From Shewanella abyssi (GTDB lineage Bacteria; Pseudomonadota; Gammaproteobacteria; Enterobacterales; Shewanellaceae), in the NCBI RefSeq assembly GCF_023284025.1, contig NZ_JAKIKR010000028.1, forward strand, positions 1 through 60,429: a stretch of DNA of 60,429 bases, read 5' to 3'. Positions 35,072-44,343 of the stretch are shown in pieces. Position numbers and translations under genes: made by a program. The stretch's first letter is position 1; each line of letters opens with the position of its first letter. The notes under the pieces are model-generated. The model did not search any database. It had not been told where the DNA came from and saw nothing but the letters and a program-made list of their open reading frames with translations.

Positions 35072-36781
35072 TTAGAAGCTAGTGACGCGGTTAATCTCTG
35101 CAATACTGGTGACCCCTTGGATCACCTTTAACAGCCCTGAATCGCGCAGGTCGCGCATCCCTTGCGATTTAGCCTGCTTAAGAATTTGCAGTGAATTGCC
35201 CCCCTCCATAATGGTGCGGGCAATCTCATCAGACATCTTCATCACTTCATAAATGCCGACACGGCCCTTATAGCCGCCAGAGCAGTGCTCACAGCCAACA
35301 GGCTTGTGGGCTATTATACCCTGTTGGATTTGCAGCTGAGTAAAGCCAAGCTTGAGCAGCTCATCATTAGGGACAACTTCAGGGGTTTTGCAGGCTGGGC
35401 AAAGTCGTCTCGATAGACGCTGGGCAATAATTAAGTTGACCGAGCTGGCGATGTTATAGCCGGCGACACCCATGTTGATAAGACGGGTCAGGGTCTCGGC
35501 GGCAGAGTTGGTATGTAGGGTTGATAATACTAGGTGACCTGTTTGCGCCGCTTTAATCGCTATTTCGGCGGTTTCCAAATCTCGAATTTCACCCACCATC
35601 ACCACATCGGGATCTTGACGTAAAAAAGAGCGCAGCGCCGAGGCAAAGGTCAGCCCGGCTTTTAAATTAATATGAACCTGGTTAACGCCTTCAAGATTGA
35701 TCTCAACCGGATCTTCGACGGTGGAGATATTGCGCTCTTCAGTATTAAGAATATTCAGTCCGGTATACAGAGAGACGGTCTTACCGGACCCTGTCGGCCC
35801 GGTAACCAGGATCATCCCTTGGGGTTTCTTGAGCATATCTTCGTACATCTGTCTTTGGTCATCTTCATAACCAAGTTTTTCGATACCCAGCTGCGCCGAA
35901 GAGGAGTCCAAGATGCGCATTACGATCTTTTCGCCCCATATAGTGGGCAGAGTGCTAACACGAAAATCAATGGATTTAGTGCGGGACATCTTCATCTTGA
36001 TGCGGCCATCCTGTGGCACTCTTCTCTCCGCAATATCAAGTTTCGACATCACTTTCAATCGTGCAGAGATACGCCCCGACAGATTCACCGGCGGCTCAGA
36101 CACCTCTTTTAAGATACCGTCGATACGAAAACGGATGCGATAACGCTTCTCATAGGGCTCAAAATGCAGGTCCGATGCGCCTTTGCGGATGGCATCGGTG
36201 AGGATTTTATTGATATAGATAACAATGGGCGCGTCATCTTTACCATTCCCCGTTTGCTCTTCCTCGCGCTTATCGGTATCGGTCACCTCAATGGCCGCGA
36301 GCGCTTCCTCATCAATAGCGCTCAGGTCAAGCGCGGTAATATCCTCTTCGAGTACCTTGTCGAGGGCTTTAATCAGCTTGTCATCTTCAACCAAAATTGC
36401 TTCGGCGTGCAAGCCTGCACTGAACTGAAAGTCTTCCAGTGCAGTGATATTGGTTGGGTCGGAAGTGGCAATGTAGAGGCGGTTACCGCGCTTAAACAGC
36501 GGTAAACATTTATGTTTCTCAATCAGCTTTTTATTGAGGAACTCATCGGGGATTGCCGATATGTCGAATTCATCGAGATCAAGCAGTGGGGTGCCATACT
36601 CTTCGTAGCAAAGCTCGGCAACTTCACGAGCTGTTAATAGTTTGATCGTAACTAAGGTGCGTACTAAAGATTGCTTGTGTTTACGGGACTGCGCTATAGC
36701 GTCCGCCAACTGTTCTTCGCTCAGCAGTCCTTTGCGAATAAAAAGTGTCGATAATCCCAAATGTAGGCCTGTTGATGGCAT
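35072..36781 (-). CDS. pilB: Type IV pilus assembly ATPase PilB
   Basis: Extension ATPase, 569 residues from the ATG at 36781, which has CGGAA about eight bases upstream; a frame extending to TTG 36802 adds MCATETP and is less likely. An N-terminal T2SSE_N domain (about 10-150) is followed by the motor domain: Walker [13 protein letters not shown] (about 325), the Asp box [13 protein letters not shown], Walker [18 protein letters not shown], the His box, and a zinc tetracysteine [16 protein letters not shown] near 460-500. It is the first gene of pilB-pilC-pilD. Confidence 0.97.
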   Translation of the reverse strand: MPSTGLHLGLSTLFIRKGLLSEEQLADAIAQSRKHKQSLVRTLVTIKLLTAREVAELCYEEYGTPLLDLDEFDISAIPDEFLNKKLIEKHKCLPLFKRGNRLYIATSDPTNITALEDFQFSAGLHAEAILVEDDKLIKALDKVLEEDITALDLSAIDEEALAAIEVTDTDKREEEQTGNGKDDAPIVIYINKILTDAIRKGASDLHFEPYEKRYRIRFRIDGILKEVSEPPVNLSGRISARLKVMSKLDIAERRVPQDGRIKMKMSRTKSIDFRVSTLPTIWGEKIVMRILDSSSAQLGIEKLGYEDDQRQMYEDMLKKPQGMILVTGPTGSGKTVSLYTGLNILNTEERNISTVEDPVEINLEGVNQVHINLKAGLTFASALRSFLRQDPDVVMVGEIRDLETAEIAIKAAQTGHLVLSTLHTNSAAETLTRLINMGVAGYNIASSVNLIIAQRLSRRLCPACKTPEVVPNDELLKLGFTQLQIQQGIIAHKPVGCEHCSGGYKGRVGIYEVMKMSDEIARTIMEGGNSLQILKQAKSQGMRDLRDSGLLKVIQGVTSIAEINRVTSF

Positions 36782-37174
36782 AGGCGTTTCCGTTGCACAC
36801 AAGTGTAAAAATCATAACGTTTTTTAAGCGTTTTGTCATGGTCGTTGTGAGTAAAAATAGATAAAGAAAGAGACAGAATAATGCCGAATGTCATGTTTTA
36901 AAAAGACCTTTTAAAACATGTGTTTATGATGGATGTCGCCTCGCTGCTTTATCCTTTAATAATCATAGTGTCTCAATTGCCATAAAATTGACATTTATTT
37001 CATGTTTTAGCCAGTAAAATCGACAGTTTTTGTTGAGACATGGCATGCCAAACGAGGATTTTTTAATCGTTGTAGAGCCAAAGTACAGAAATCATAAGGA
37101 TGTGTTCATGTAAGTTGTTATTATAGCGAAAATATATAGTGTCTGAATGAAAGCTGGAGCTTTGGAGCTGTGGG
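36782..37174. other. Divergent promoter region of pilB and the O-antigen-ligase-like gene
   Basis: 393 bp. The main visible structure is a perfect 12-bp inverted repeat with a 5-bp centre (36892-36920), described separately. No other gene is seen. Promoters for both directions are expected here but cannot be placed reliably. Confidence 0.5.
36892..36920. promoter_or_regulatory. Perfect 12-bp inverted repeat upstream of pilB
   Basis: CATGTTTTAAAA (36892-36903), spacer AGACC, TTTTAAAACATG (36909-36920), about 110 bp before the pilB start. AT-rich and perfectly symmetrical, so it could be an operator for a dimeric regulator or a structured 5' leader. No named regulator can be assigned. Confidence 0.5.
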
Positions 37175-38533
37175 ATGTTATTGAAGACTTATGCCTGGGG
37201 AGTCATTGCTACGTTCGCAACCCTATTCTTGTTGGGGACAGTGTTTTCATTCCACCTTATCCACATTGTTGGTATTGATAATGAATATGACTTAAAAAGA
37301 CTCATTGTGGTTGGTTTTATCGCTATCTCTTCTCTTGGTTTGCTTGGGATAAGAGATGTGCCGCTGATAAACGTTTCCACATTGACCAAAACACTTTTTG
37401 GCCTATTTATATGTTTGGCTACTTATTCTGCTTTAGCGAGTAAACACCCTTATTGGGGAATGGTTGAAATTGCCAATATTGGCATGCTGGTGGTAGCATT
37501 TTATGTGCTTTCGGCATGCATGAGGGCTATTGATCGAGATAAGCTGCACTGTGGTGTTTACGCTTTTAGCTTGCTGTTCTCTGTGTTGACGTTTTGTAAG
37601 TATATTCTGTTTCTTTTGTTCTCCTACTTTGATGCGCAAAGTTTTAATATTCACGGACTATTATCGGGTTACGTTAACGTTAGATTTTTTAATCAATTGC
37701 AAGTCATGCTGGTGCCGCTGCTTTTTTTGCCTTTTGCTCTCCCGATATTGGCAAAATTCAAACGAGTCTCTTTAGTCTTTATTGCTCTTCACTGGTTGGT
37801 TCTGCTGCAAACCGAAGCGCGTGGCGCGGTACTCTCTCTTATTCTCGCTCTGGGGGCTATGTCATATTTTTTACCCAAAGATATTCGTAAAAGCTTAATT
37901 GTAGCCTCGCTTAAAGCCATGTTGCTTGGAGGGATCCTATGGTTTGTGCTTATATTTCTTATCCCTTATTGGTTAATGGATAGTTCAAACTTCCAAATAA
38001 GGACGGGCAGCTCCGGACGTATCGATCTTTGGCTCTTTGTTCTTAAATCAATTCCTGAACAACCTTGGCTTGGTTTTGGGCCGATGAGTTTCAGTTGGGC
38101 TGAAGGAAGGCCATTGCCTAATGCTCACCCACATAATTCGGTCATGCAACTGCTTTATGAGTACGGTGTCATCGTGTGTATGCTTTTCATCGCGTGGGCT
38201 GTAAACCGTTTTTACAATATGATGGCATACATAAGAAAATCTGAAGTGTTCGTCTTTGTCCCGATAGCTTTTGCTCTATTGTCGGCTCTTATTTATTCAT
38301 TGGCCAGCGGTGTGCTAGTGATGCCAATGGCACAGCTGCTGCTAGTGTGCTTGGTTGCGATGCAAGTGCAATATAGCAGCCCTCATTACTATAAAATGGG
38401 TGCGCTTTCTCGGGGCGTGTTGTTTTTCGCGGTGACAGCCGCGACCGTTGTGCTATTGGTTAGCTATAAGAATGAAGCATTGCTTCCTGCCTTGTTTCCC
38501 AGAATTTGGGTCAATGGGCTAATTAGCTATTAA
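37175..38533 (+). CDS. O-antigen ligase / PglL-like membrane protein, candidate pilin glycosyltransferase
   Basis: 452 residues with about ten to twelve membrane helices. The Wzy_C-type domain is at about 195-375. A large periplasmic loop carries RTGSSGRIDLW and GFGPMSFSWAEG, then NAHPHNSVMQLLYEYG (about 315-330), the H-x-H-N signature of O-antigen ligases and PglL/TfpO oligosaccharyltransferases. It starts at ATG 37175 after GGAGCTGTGGG. Position between pilB and a convergent pilA suggests pilin O-glycosylation, as for TfpO in Pseudomonas. An O-antigen role remains possible. The family is sure, the substrate is inferred. Confidence 0.75.
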   Translation: MLLKTYAWGVIATFATLFLLGTVFSFHLIHIVGIDNEYDLKRLIVVGFIAISSLGLLGIRDVPLINVSTLTKTLFGLFICLATYSALASKHPYWGMVEIANIGMLVVAFYVLSACMRAIDRDKLHCGVYAFSLLFSVLTFCKYILFLLFSYFDAQSFNIHGLLSGYVNVRFFNQLQVMLVPLLFLPFALPILAKFKRVSLVFIALHWLVLLQTEARGAVLSLILALGAMSYFLPKDIRKSLIVASLKAMLLGGILWFVLIFLIPYWLMDSSNFQIRTGSSGRIDLWLFVLKSIPEQPWLGFGPMSFSWAEGRPLPNAHPHNSVMQLLYEYGVIVCMLFIAWAVNRFYNMMAYIRKSEVFVFVPIAFALLSALIYSLASGVLVMPMAQLLLVCLVAMQVQYSSPHYYKMGALSRGVLFFAVTAATVVLLVSYKNEALLPALFPRIWVNGLISY

Positions 38534-38712
38534 ATTCAACTGTAGTAGGCTCAACCTGAATATCGTTGTTGGAGGTTGTGGGAGACTCGCTGAGCTATGA
38601 CGTTATTCCGTGAATATATCAGGTGTTTGTCTATTGCTATTCTATCCGAAATATTATCATCGGTAAGTTTTTAAAGTATTTACTTTCATATGGATGGGCA
38701 ATCGGTAGGCAT

Positions 38713-38744
38713 AAAAAAGGCCACTTTTTTAGCGGCCTTTAATT
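38713..38744. terminator. Terminator of pilA
   Basis: On the minus strand AAAGGCC and GGCCTTT pair around a loop and are followed by a T run, just past the pilA stop at 38759. The A tract on the other side means it could also stop transcription from the convergent ligase gene. Confidence 0.8.
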
Positions 38745-38758
38745 CAGAGAGTAGAGCT

Positions 38759-39103
38759 CTAAGTGCCCACGCTGCATGTTGCTGTTGTTGTATCACAGTT
38801 AATAGACGTTGTGTCTGAATCCTTTGCTACAAATGCCCCAACAGTTCCAGTACAAGCAGCTGCTACATAGCCATCTAGAACTATGTCAGCAATATCAGCG
38901 GCGGCCTTTGCCTTAGTGTAAGCAGATGCTTCAGCCAAACAAGAGTTAACCTTACCTTTATCGACATATTCTTGATAAGCAGGCAGTGCAATCGCTGCCA
39001 AAATACCGATAATCGCGACTACGATCATCAATTCAATTAGGGTGAAACCCTTAGCCTTGTTCATTTGTGATCTGTTCATCATTGCTTTATTCATCATAGT
39101 CAT
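38759..39103 (-). CDS. pilA: Type IVa major pilin PilA
   Basis: 114 residues from the Met at 39103, chosen because GGAG lies six bases upstream. Prepilin motif [22 protein letters not shown] with Phe+1 and Glu+5, then the assembly helix (about residues 20-72 of the precursor). The globular part is short and contains four Cys (one in VNSCLAE, one in AACTGT, then INC and TCS), the last pair forming the C-terminal D-loop. The leader before Phe+1 would be 19 residues ([19 protein letters not shown]), longer than usual; later Met codons at MNRSQ or MNKAKG would give 11 or 6. Cleaved by PilD, assembled by PilB and PilC. Confidence 0.93.
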   Translation of the reverse strand: MTMMNKAMMNRSQMNKAKGFTLIELMIVVAIIGILAAIALPAYQEYVDKGKVNSCLAEASAYTKAKAAADIADIVLDGYVAAACTGTVGAFVAKDSDTTSINCDTTTATCSVGT

Positions 39104-40636
39104 GTCTATCTCCATTAGAAATCATTTAAGTCAGTGCGGTAAATGTATCGTTTGTTGCAACTGCTTAGTGTAATAGTGCTTCAACCTTGCTTGATGCTCC
39201 TGCGCTAGCATGTCGCAATATCCAAAGCTTTGAGCCAATGGGTGAAATATATCGCTAAAACATCTAGCTGAAATATTTTCCTATATAGCCGTTAGCGCGA
39301 CCTAAGGTGTCAGTGTCACTGTTATTATGTAATTCGTTTAACTCTTATTTAGCTTTTACTAAAGTCTTGTTTAGCTCTTATTTAACGCTATCTAATTTAC
39401 AGCGATAAAGCTAGCTTATACTCATTTTTTTAAGTTGTTTGAAAAGTTAATCCCAACGTATCGAGGTGATATTTTGGGGCTCTCTTTTGTAAAACTTAAA
39501 GTGTTAACTCAATTTACCTTGCTTCATTCAGCACTCTAAACTCTAAACACTTAACTAAACTCTAAATATTAATCGTATGTTTAGTGTACATATCTAATCA
39601 ACTATAATGCTCATTTTTTGATAGAGCCAACACTAAGTTTAAGCCACATATCTTAAGTTGAAACAAAGCTAGTTTACTGCATTAAATAGCAAACAAATAA
39701 AAAGTAAATAACATTAAACCACAAGCTGACGCCGTTGCCCTCTTGTCTACTGCCAAAGTTAGTACAAAGTTAATGGAATTGGAATAGGCAATGAGCACAA
39801 AGTTGTAAGCTAATGGCTAATTCATCTAAAAGTAGCGCTTGTTGTACTAAAAAGTTCTAGCATTATATTGTCAGTGGTAGGGTTATTGACGATTTATGCT
39901 AGAACGTCATTTTTAAGGCGCAGTAAACTGCATATTTGAGCTGGCAGTGGCTAAAGTGGTTTAGACAGCGGCTTTCGATGCGATATCACAAAAAACATGA
40001 TATTTGCGACCTTTGTAAATCTCTGTCTAACTGAATTGGTTAGGCCGTTTTTTATACAGTTACTCTGTTGTACTGCATTTGCACATCGTGTAAATAGTGA
40101 CCGCTTAAGTGGAGCTGAGATAGTCTAGTCGTTACAGCGGTTTTATTCGAAATATCGCCTTTCGCCTTTACAACTACGTAACATCGTGTGGCGGTTAAGC
40201 TAGATTTCAATTGTCTGTGAATATTCAAATGGTAGTGATGCTGTTGTTATTCATTGCGGCAATTTATGGGGTTGATATACAAATATTTATTATTTGGCTT
40301 ATTAAAAGCTGATTCAATAGAGCAGCGGCAGAGGCTAATTTTGACGCTATTGTTGCTTGGCTAAACTTATTATCCCAAGGACAACCGTTAAATAAGCAAG
40401 TGATTTTGCTTGTTCCATTGTGACTACAAATGCTGCTAGTGATACTGAGGCTAGTTGCTAAAGCTAAAGTTTAACTGGTCAGTTGAATGTGATGATTGAA
40501 ATAGTAGGCGATGAGGCAGAGGCCTATTTAGTGATTAGTGATTGAGCGGAAGTGAGTTTGTTTTCTTAAAAGCAAAGATCTCAGCGCTTAGTCGCCAAGA
40601 CCTTTGCCATATGAGTGCTGTTTATTCGAGCGCAGG
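39104..40636. other. 1.5-kb gene-poor gap between pilA and nadC
   Basis: No frame here has a credible start, length and ribosome-binding site, and no remnant of a second pilin is visible. It contains an imperfect direct repeat (GTTTAACTCTTATTTAGC at 39336-39353 and GTTTAGCTCTTATTTAAC at 39369-39386), a 10-bp inverted repeat (39854-39863 with 39896-39905) and the nested hairpin at 39961-40030 described separately. The first 150 bp presumably include the pilA promoter on the minus strand. Confidence 0.6.
39961..40053 (+). ncRNA. Candidate structured RNA in the pilA-nadC gap
   Basis: Perfect outer arms TTAGACAG (39961-39968) and CTGTCTAA (40023-40030) enclose an inner hairpin GCGATATCA..TGATATTTGC. 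A small CTAAC..GTTAG stem and a T run follow (to about 40053), terminator-like. The strand is chosen because of the T run. No family is recognised and transcription is unproven. Confidence 0.25.
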
Positions 40637-41533
<897 letters not shown>

Positions 41534-41740
41534 TTACTGGCTAAATGTAGCCGTGGTGGTAAGCATTTTTTTGTGCTAATTATCTTATCATAAAGCCTTA
41601 GGCTTAAGCCTAGCATTATTGTGTTATTGTTTTAGAATTGTTCGACTTTTTATGACGCGTTATGACAAAACAGCAGCTATATTCATAGGGTTAAACCTGA
41701 TAAAGTGTCAGTAATCTACATCGGTTAATAGGTTTGATTT

Positions 41741-42283
41741 TTGCCATTTTCTCTTATTGATGGTTGGTTTACCCAGGCGCGCTTTTGTTTATCGCCACAC
41801 TTTAACTCGCGACCGTTAAATGAGGTCAGCTTATTAGTGGTACACAATATAAGCATGCCAGCTGGCCGTTTTGGTTTGCCTTATATCGACCAGCTTTTTC
41901 AGGGCTGTTTGGATCTGAGTGCTGATAGTAGCTTTAATGATTTGCAGGGGCTGCAAGTGTCGGCGCACTTTTTGATTCGACGTGACGGCGAGCTGGTGCA
42001 ATATGTGTCCTGTGATGACAGGGCTTGGCACGCGGGAGTATCCCAGTATGACGGGCGCTCTGGCTGCAATGACTTTGCAGTAGGCATCGAACTCGAAGGC
42101 ACGGATGATATCGACTATACCGATAAGCAGTATGTCTGTTTGGGGCAGTTGGCTGGCAAACTCATGGAGTCTTACCCCAATTTAACAGCGGACAGAATTG
42201 TCGGACACAGCGATATCGCACCAGGGCGAAAGACCGACCCCGGTAACAGTTTTGATTGGCAACGCTTTAAAGGCTTGCTATAG
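41741..42283 (+). CDS. ampD: 1,6-anhydro-N-acetylmuramyl-L-alanine amidase AmpD
   Basis: 180 residues, cytosolic zinc amidase of peptidoglycan recycling, which removes the inducer of AmpR-controlled beta-lactamase. Zinc ligands are the His in LLVVHNISMPAG (about 35), the His in GHSDIAPGRKTDPG (about 155) and its Asp. It starts at a TTG (MPFSLIDGWFTQARFCLSPHF, matching the family N-terminus) with an AGG ribosome-binding site; there is no suitable ATG. ampE follows after 48 bp. Confidence 0.94.
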   Translation: MPFSLIDGWFTQARFCLSPHFNSRPLNEVSLLVVHNISMPAGRFGLPYIDQLFQGCLDLSADSSFNDLQGLQVSAHFLIRRDGELVQYVSCDDRAWHAGVSQYDGRSGCNDFAVGIELEGTDDIDYTDKQYVCLGQLAGKLMESYPNLTADRIVGHSDIAPGRKTDPGNSFDWQRFKGLL

Positions 42284-42331
42284 CACCGTTTGAAACACTT
42301 TACGGATTAGAAGATCGAGGATGGACAATCT

Positions 42332-43183
42332 ATGGCGTTATTTTCATTACTAATCGCAATTTTTGTGGAGCGCATGCGCTTACTGCCAGACGCTTGGCAA
42401 TTTGATGTGATCTTATCGAAATACCATCAAGCACTGTTTGGCGATAAACAAGTTCGTTCCATCTTAATGATGGCGTTGGCGCTGCTGTTGCCAGCACTAT
42501 CAATTCATATACTCTCTTGGTTTATATCCGGCATGTTCTGGGGGGCTATTAGCCTAGTACTCTGGGTCGGGGTGGCGGTGTTATGCTTTAGCCATAATCA
42601 ACAGAGACAAGCATTTAAGCGTTACATTCAAGCGGCTTGCCGTGGCGATACTCAGGCGTGCTTTAACTATGCGGCTGAGCTAGATTCGAGCCGATGCCTT
42701 GAATCTGTCAGTGAACAAGATCTTGGCGAGCGAGTGGGCCAGAGTGTGGCTTGGATAAACTATCGCTATTACGGCGCGATTGCGTTGTATTTAATCTTGC
42801 TGGGTCCGGTCGGTTCAGTACTGTACTGCACTGTGCGCTTTTATAGTGAACAGAAGCGTAATCGTCAGCTTGATCTACCCTTGGTGGATCCTCTGTTATT
42901 TGTGCTTGATTGGATCCCTAGCCGAATTTTCGCATTTGGTTATGTGCTCAGCGGTCACTTTAGACAGTCGATTTCAGCTTGGATTAGCCTAGCTTTTAAT
43001 CCTAAGTCCGATGCCAGAGACATTATTACCAAGGTGGCTACCGAAGCGGAAACACTGCCTGAATCATCTTCGGCACCGGTTTGCGTACAATCGACTATTG
43101 CACTGTTACAGCTCAGTAAGCGTAATTTTATCCTGCTTATTACCGCATTATCGCTGTTGACTATTTTTGGCGTCGTGAGTTAG
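42332..43183 (+). CDS. ampE: Inner-membrane protein AmpE (regulatory signalling modulator)
   Basis: 283 residues with four to five hydrophobic helices (about 1-18, 45-90, 150-170 and 262-283). It matches AmpE, the partner of AmpD, with ALFSLLIAIFVERMRLLP at the N-terminus and a CobD/CbiB-like helical core (YRYYGAIALYLILLGPVGSVLYCTVR, WIPSRIFAFGYVLSGHF). Its molecular role is not settled. It ends in a strong terminator. Confidence 0.92.
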   Translation: MALFSLLIAIFVERMRLLPDAWQFDVILSKYHQALFGDKQVRSILMMALALLLPALSIHILSWFISGMFWGAISLVLWVGVAVLCFSHNQQRQAFKRYIQAACRGDTQACFNYAAELDSSRCLESVSEQDLGERVGQSVAWINYRYYGAIALYLILLGPVGSVLYCTVRFYSEQKRNRQLDLPLVDPLLFVLDWIPSRIFAFGYVLSGHFRQSISAWISLAFNPKSDARDIITKVATEAETLPESSSAPVCVQSTIALLQLSKRNFILLITALSLLTIFGVVS

Positions 43184-43206
43184 AACCGCTAGACGCTCAT
43201 CAGTAT

Positions 43207-43242
43207 GAGGAGGGCTCACCATTGGTGAGCTGCTCCTTTTTT
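43207..43242 (+). terminator. Intrinsic terminator after ampE
   Basis: AGGAGggCTCACC-att-GGTGAGctgCTCCT followed by a T run, 24 bp past the ampE stop. Confidence 0.9.
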
Positions 43243-43268
43243 CGATTGGCTGTCATATCAGCTGATAT

Positions 43269-43323
43269 TATATCGATCCCATTGAATCCTGCATCTTCAG
43301 GTAGGATGGGTATATATCGATCC
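43269..43323. repeat. REP-like palindromic element (copy 2), flanked by an 11-bp direct repeat
   Basis: The core TGAATCCTGCATCTTCAGGT and right arm GATGGGTATA match copy 1 at 23849-23889. The left arm has been replaced by TATATCGATCC, which is repeated directly at 43313-43323. Confidence 0.75.
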
Positions 43324-43484
43324 ACTCAAGATAACCCTGAGCAAGTTGCAAATACCTCAACTGGGACATTGGTCTGACCCCTTGTTGATAAAAATCAGCT
43401 ATGCTCACACATCGCGCATGAATATGATGCAGATCACTTGCTAGACAACTAAAGTGTGATTTGATAAAGTGCGCCCAGTCAATT

Positions 43485-43503
43485 AAATTGGTAAGACCAA
43501 TTT
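43485..43503. promoter_or_regulatory. PdhR operator
   Basis: AAATTGGTAAGACCAATTT is an almost perfect palindrome (GGT-N3-ACC core) and matches the known PdhR box of enterobacteria. It lies 21 bp before the pdhR start, so it should give pyruvate-relieved autorepression of pdhR-aceE-aceF. Confidence 0.92.
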
Positions 43504-43524
43504 ACAATAGGAGCTGAGGGCCAT

Positions 43525-44277
43525 ATGGCTTATAGCAAAATAAACCAGCCAAAAATATCTGACGTCATCATGGGTCAGCTGGAACAGATGATCCTGGAAG
43601 GGAGTATCCAACCAGGTCAGAAGTTGCCACCTGAACGTGAATTGGCGCTGCAGTTTGAGGTATCACGCCCCTCTTTGCGTGAGGCTATTCAAAAGCTAGA
43701 AGCAAAAGGCTTGTTGATGCGCCGCCAAGGTGGCGGTACCTATGTAAAAGAGCAGTTATGGCAAAGTCTTGCGGATCCCATCGTTGAGTTAATGCATTCT
43801 GATCCAGAAAGTCAATACGACTTGCTGGAGTTTCGTCACGCCACTGAAGGCATGATGGCTTATTTTGCAGCGCTTCGTGGTAACGACGCCGATATGCAAA
43901 ATATCAAGCGCACCATATTAGAGGTGGAAGCGGCAGAAGAAGTAGAAGAGCAAGCGAAGGCGATTGTACGTTTTTATCTCGCTATCGCCGAAGCATCTCA
44001 TAACGTGGCCATGTTACACCTAGTACTCAGTTTATCCCCTGTGCTGCATAAAAACGTGGCGCAGAACTTAGAGCTTTTAAGCCGACGCGAAGAAGCCTCT
44101 ACTATGGCGAACGATCACCGGCTAGCATTGCTCGCTGCCATCGTCCGTCGAGACCCAGAAGCAGCTCGCGAAGCTTCCAATGAACACCTAAGTTACATTG
44201 AAGAAGTGATGTTGTCTGTAAGGGAAGAAGATAGCCGGTTGCAGCGTAGTCTGCGCCGCTTAAAAAGTGGTCACTAG
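43525..44277 (+). CDS. pdhR: Pyruvate-responsive GntR-family repressor PdhR
   Basis: 250 residues. A winged helix-turn-helix at about 8-75 (KLPPERELALQFEVSRPSLREAIQKLEAKGLL) is followed by an FCD effector domain (about 95-230) of the FadR/PdhR subfamily. It represses the pyruvate dehydrogenase genes until pyruvate binds. The operator is directly upstream, and aceE begins 66 bp downstream. The ATG at 43525 follows AGGAGCTGAGGG. Confidence 0.97.
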   Translation: MAYSKINQPKISDVIMGQLEQMILEGSIQPGQKLPPERELALQFEVSRPSLREAIQKLEAKGLLMRRQGGGTYVKEQLWQSLADPIVELMHSDPESQYDLLEFRHATEGMMAYFAALRGNDADMQNIKRTILEVEAAEEVEEQAKAIVRFYLAIAEASHNVAMLHLVLSLSPVLHKNVAQNLELLSRREEASTMANDHRLALLAAIVRRDPEAAREASNEHLSYIEEVMLSVREEDSRLQRSLRRLKSGH

Positions 44278-44343
44278 GCACTAAGCCAAGCAGCACTTTA
44301 TTCATATAATTCATTATTAATGTATATAGGGAAGGACAGCGTC

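Larger units (their letters stand above)
43184..43524. other. Regulatory region between ampE and pdhR
   Basis: 341 bp holding the ampE terminator, a REP-like element (43269-43323) and, next to pdhR, the PdhR operator (43485-43503). Between REP and operator I see no gene. Confidence 0.7.

Noticed and set aside
35672..36505. Plus-strand frames of up to 146 residues opposite pilB
   Set aside because: Antisense to conserved motor-domain coding sequence; composition and lack of ribosome-binding sites mark them as shadows.
39104..40636. Remnant of a second pilin or other gene in the pilA-nadC gap
   Set aside because: No frame shows the prepilin motif or any family motif in either strand; only short repeats were found.
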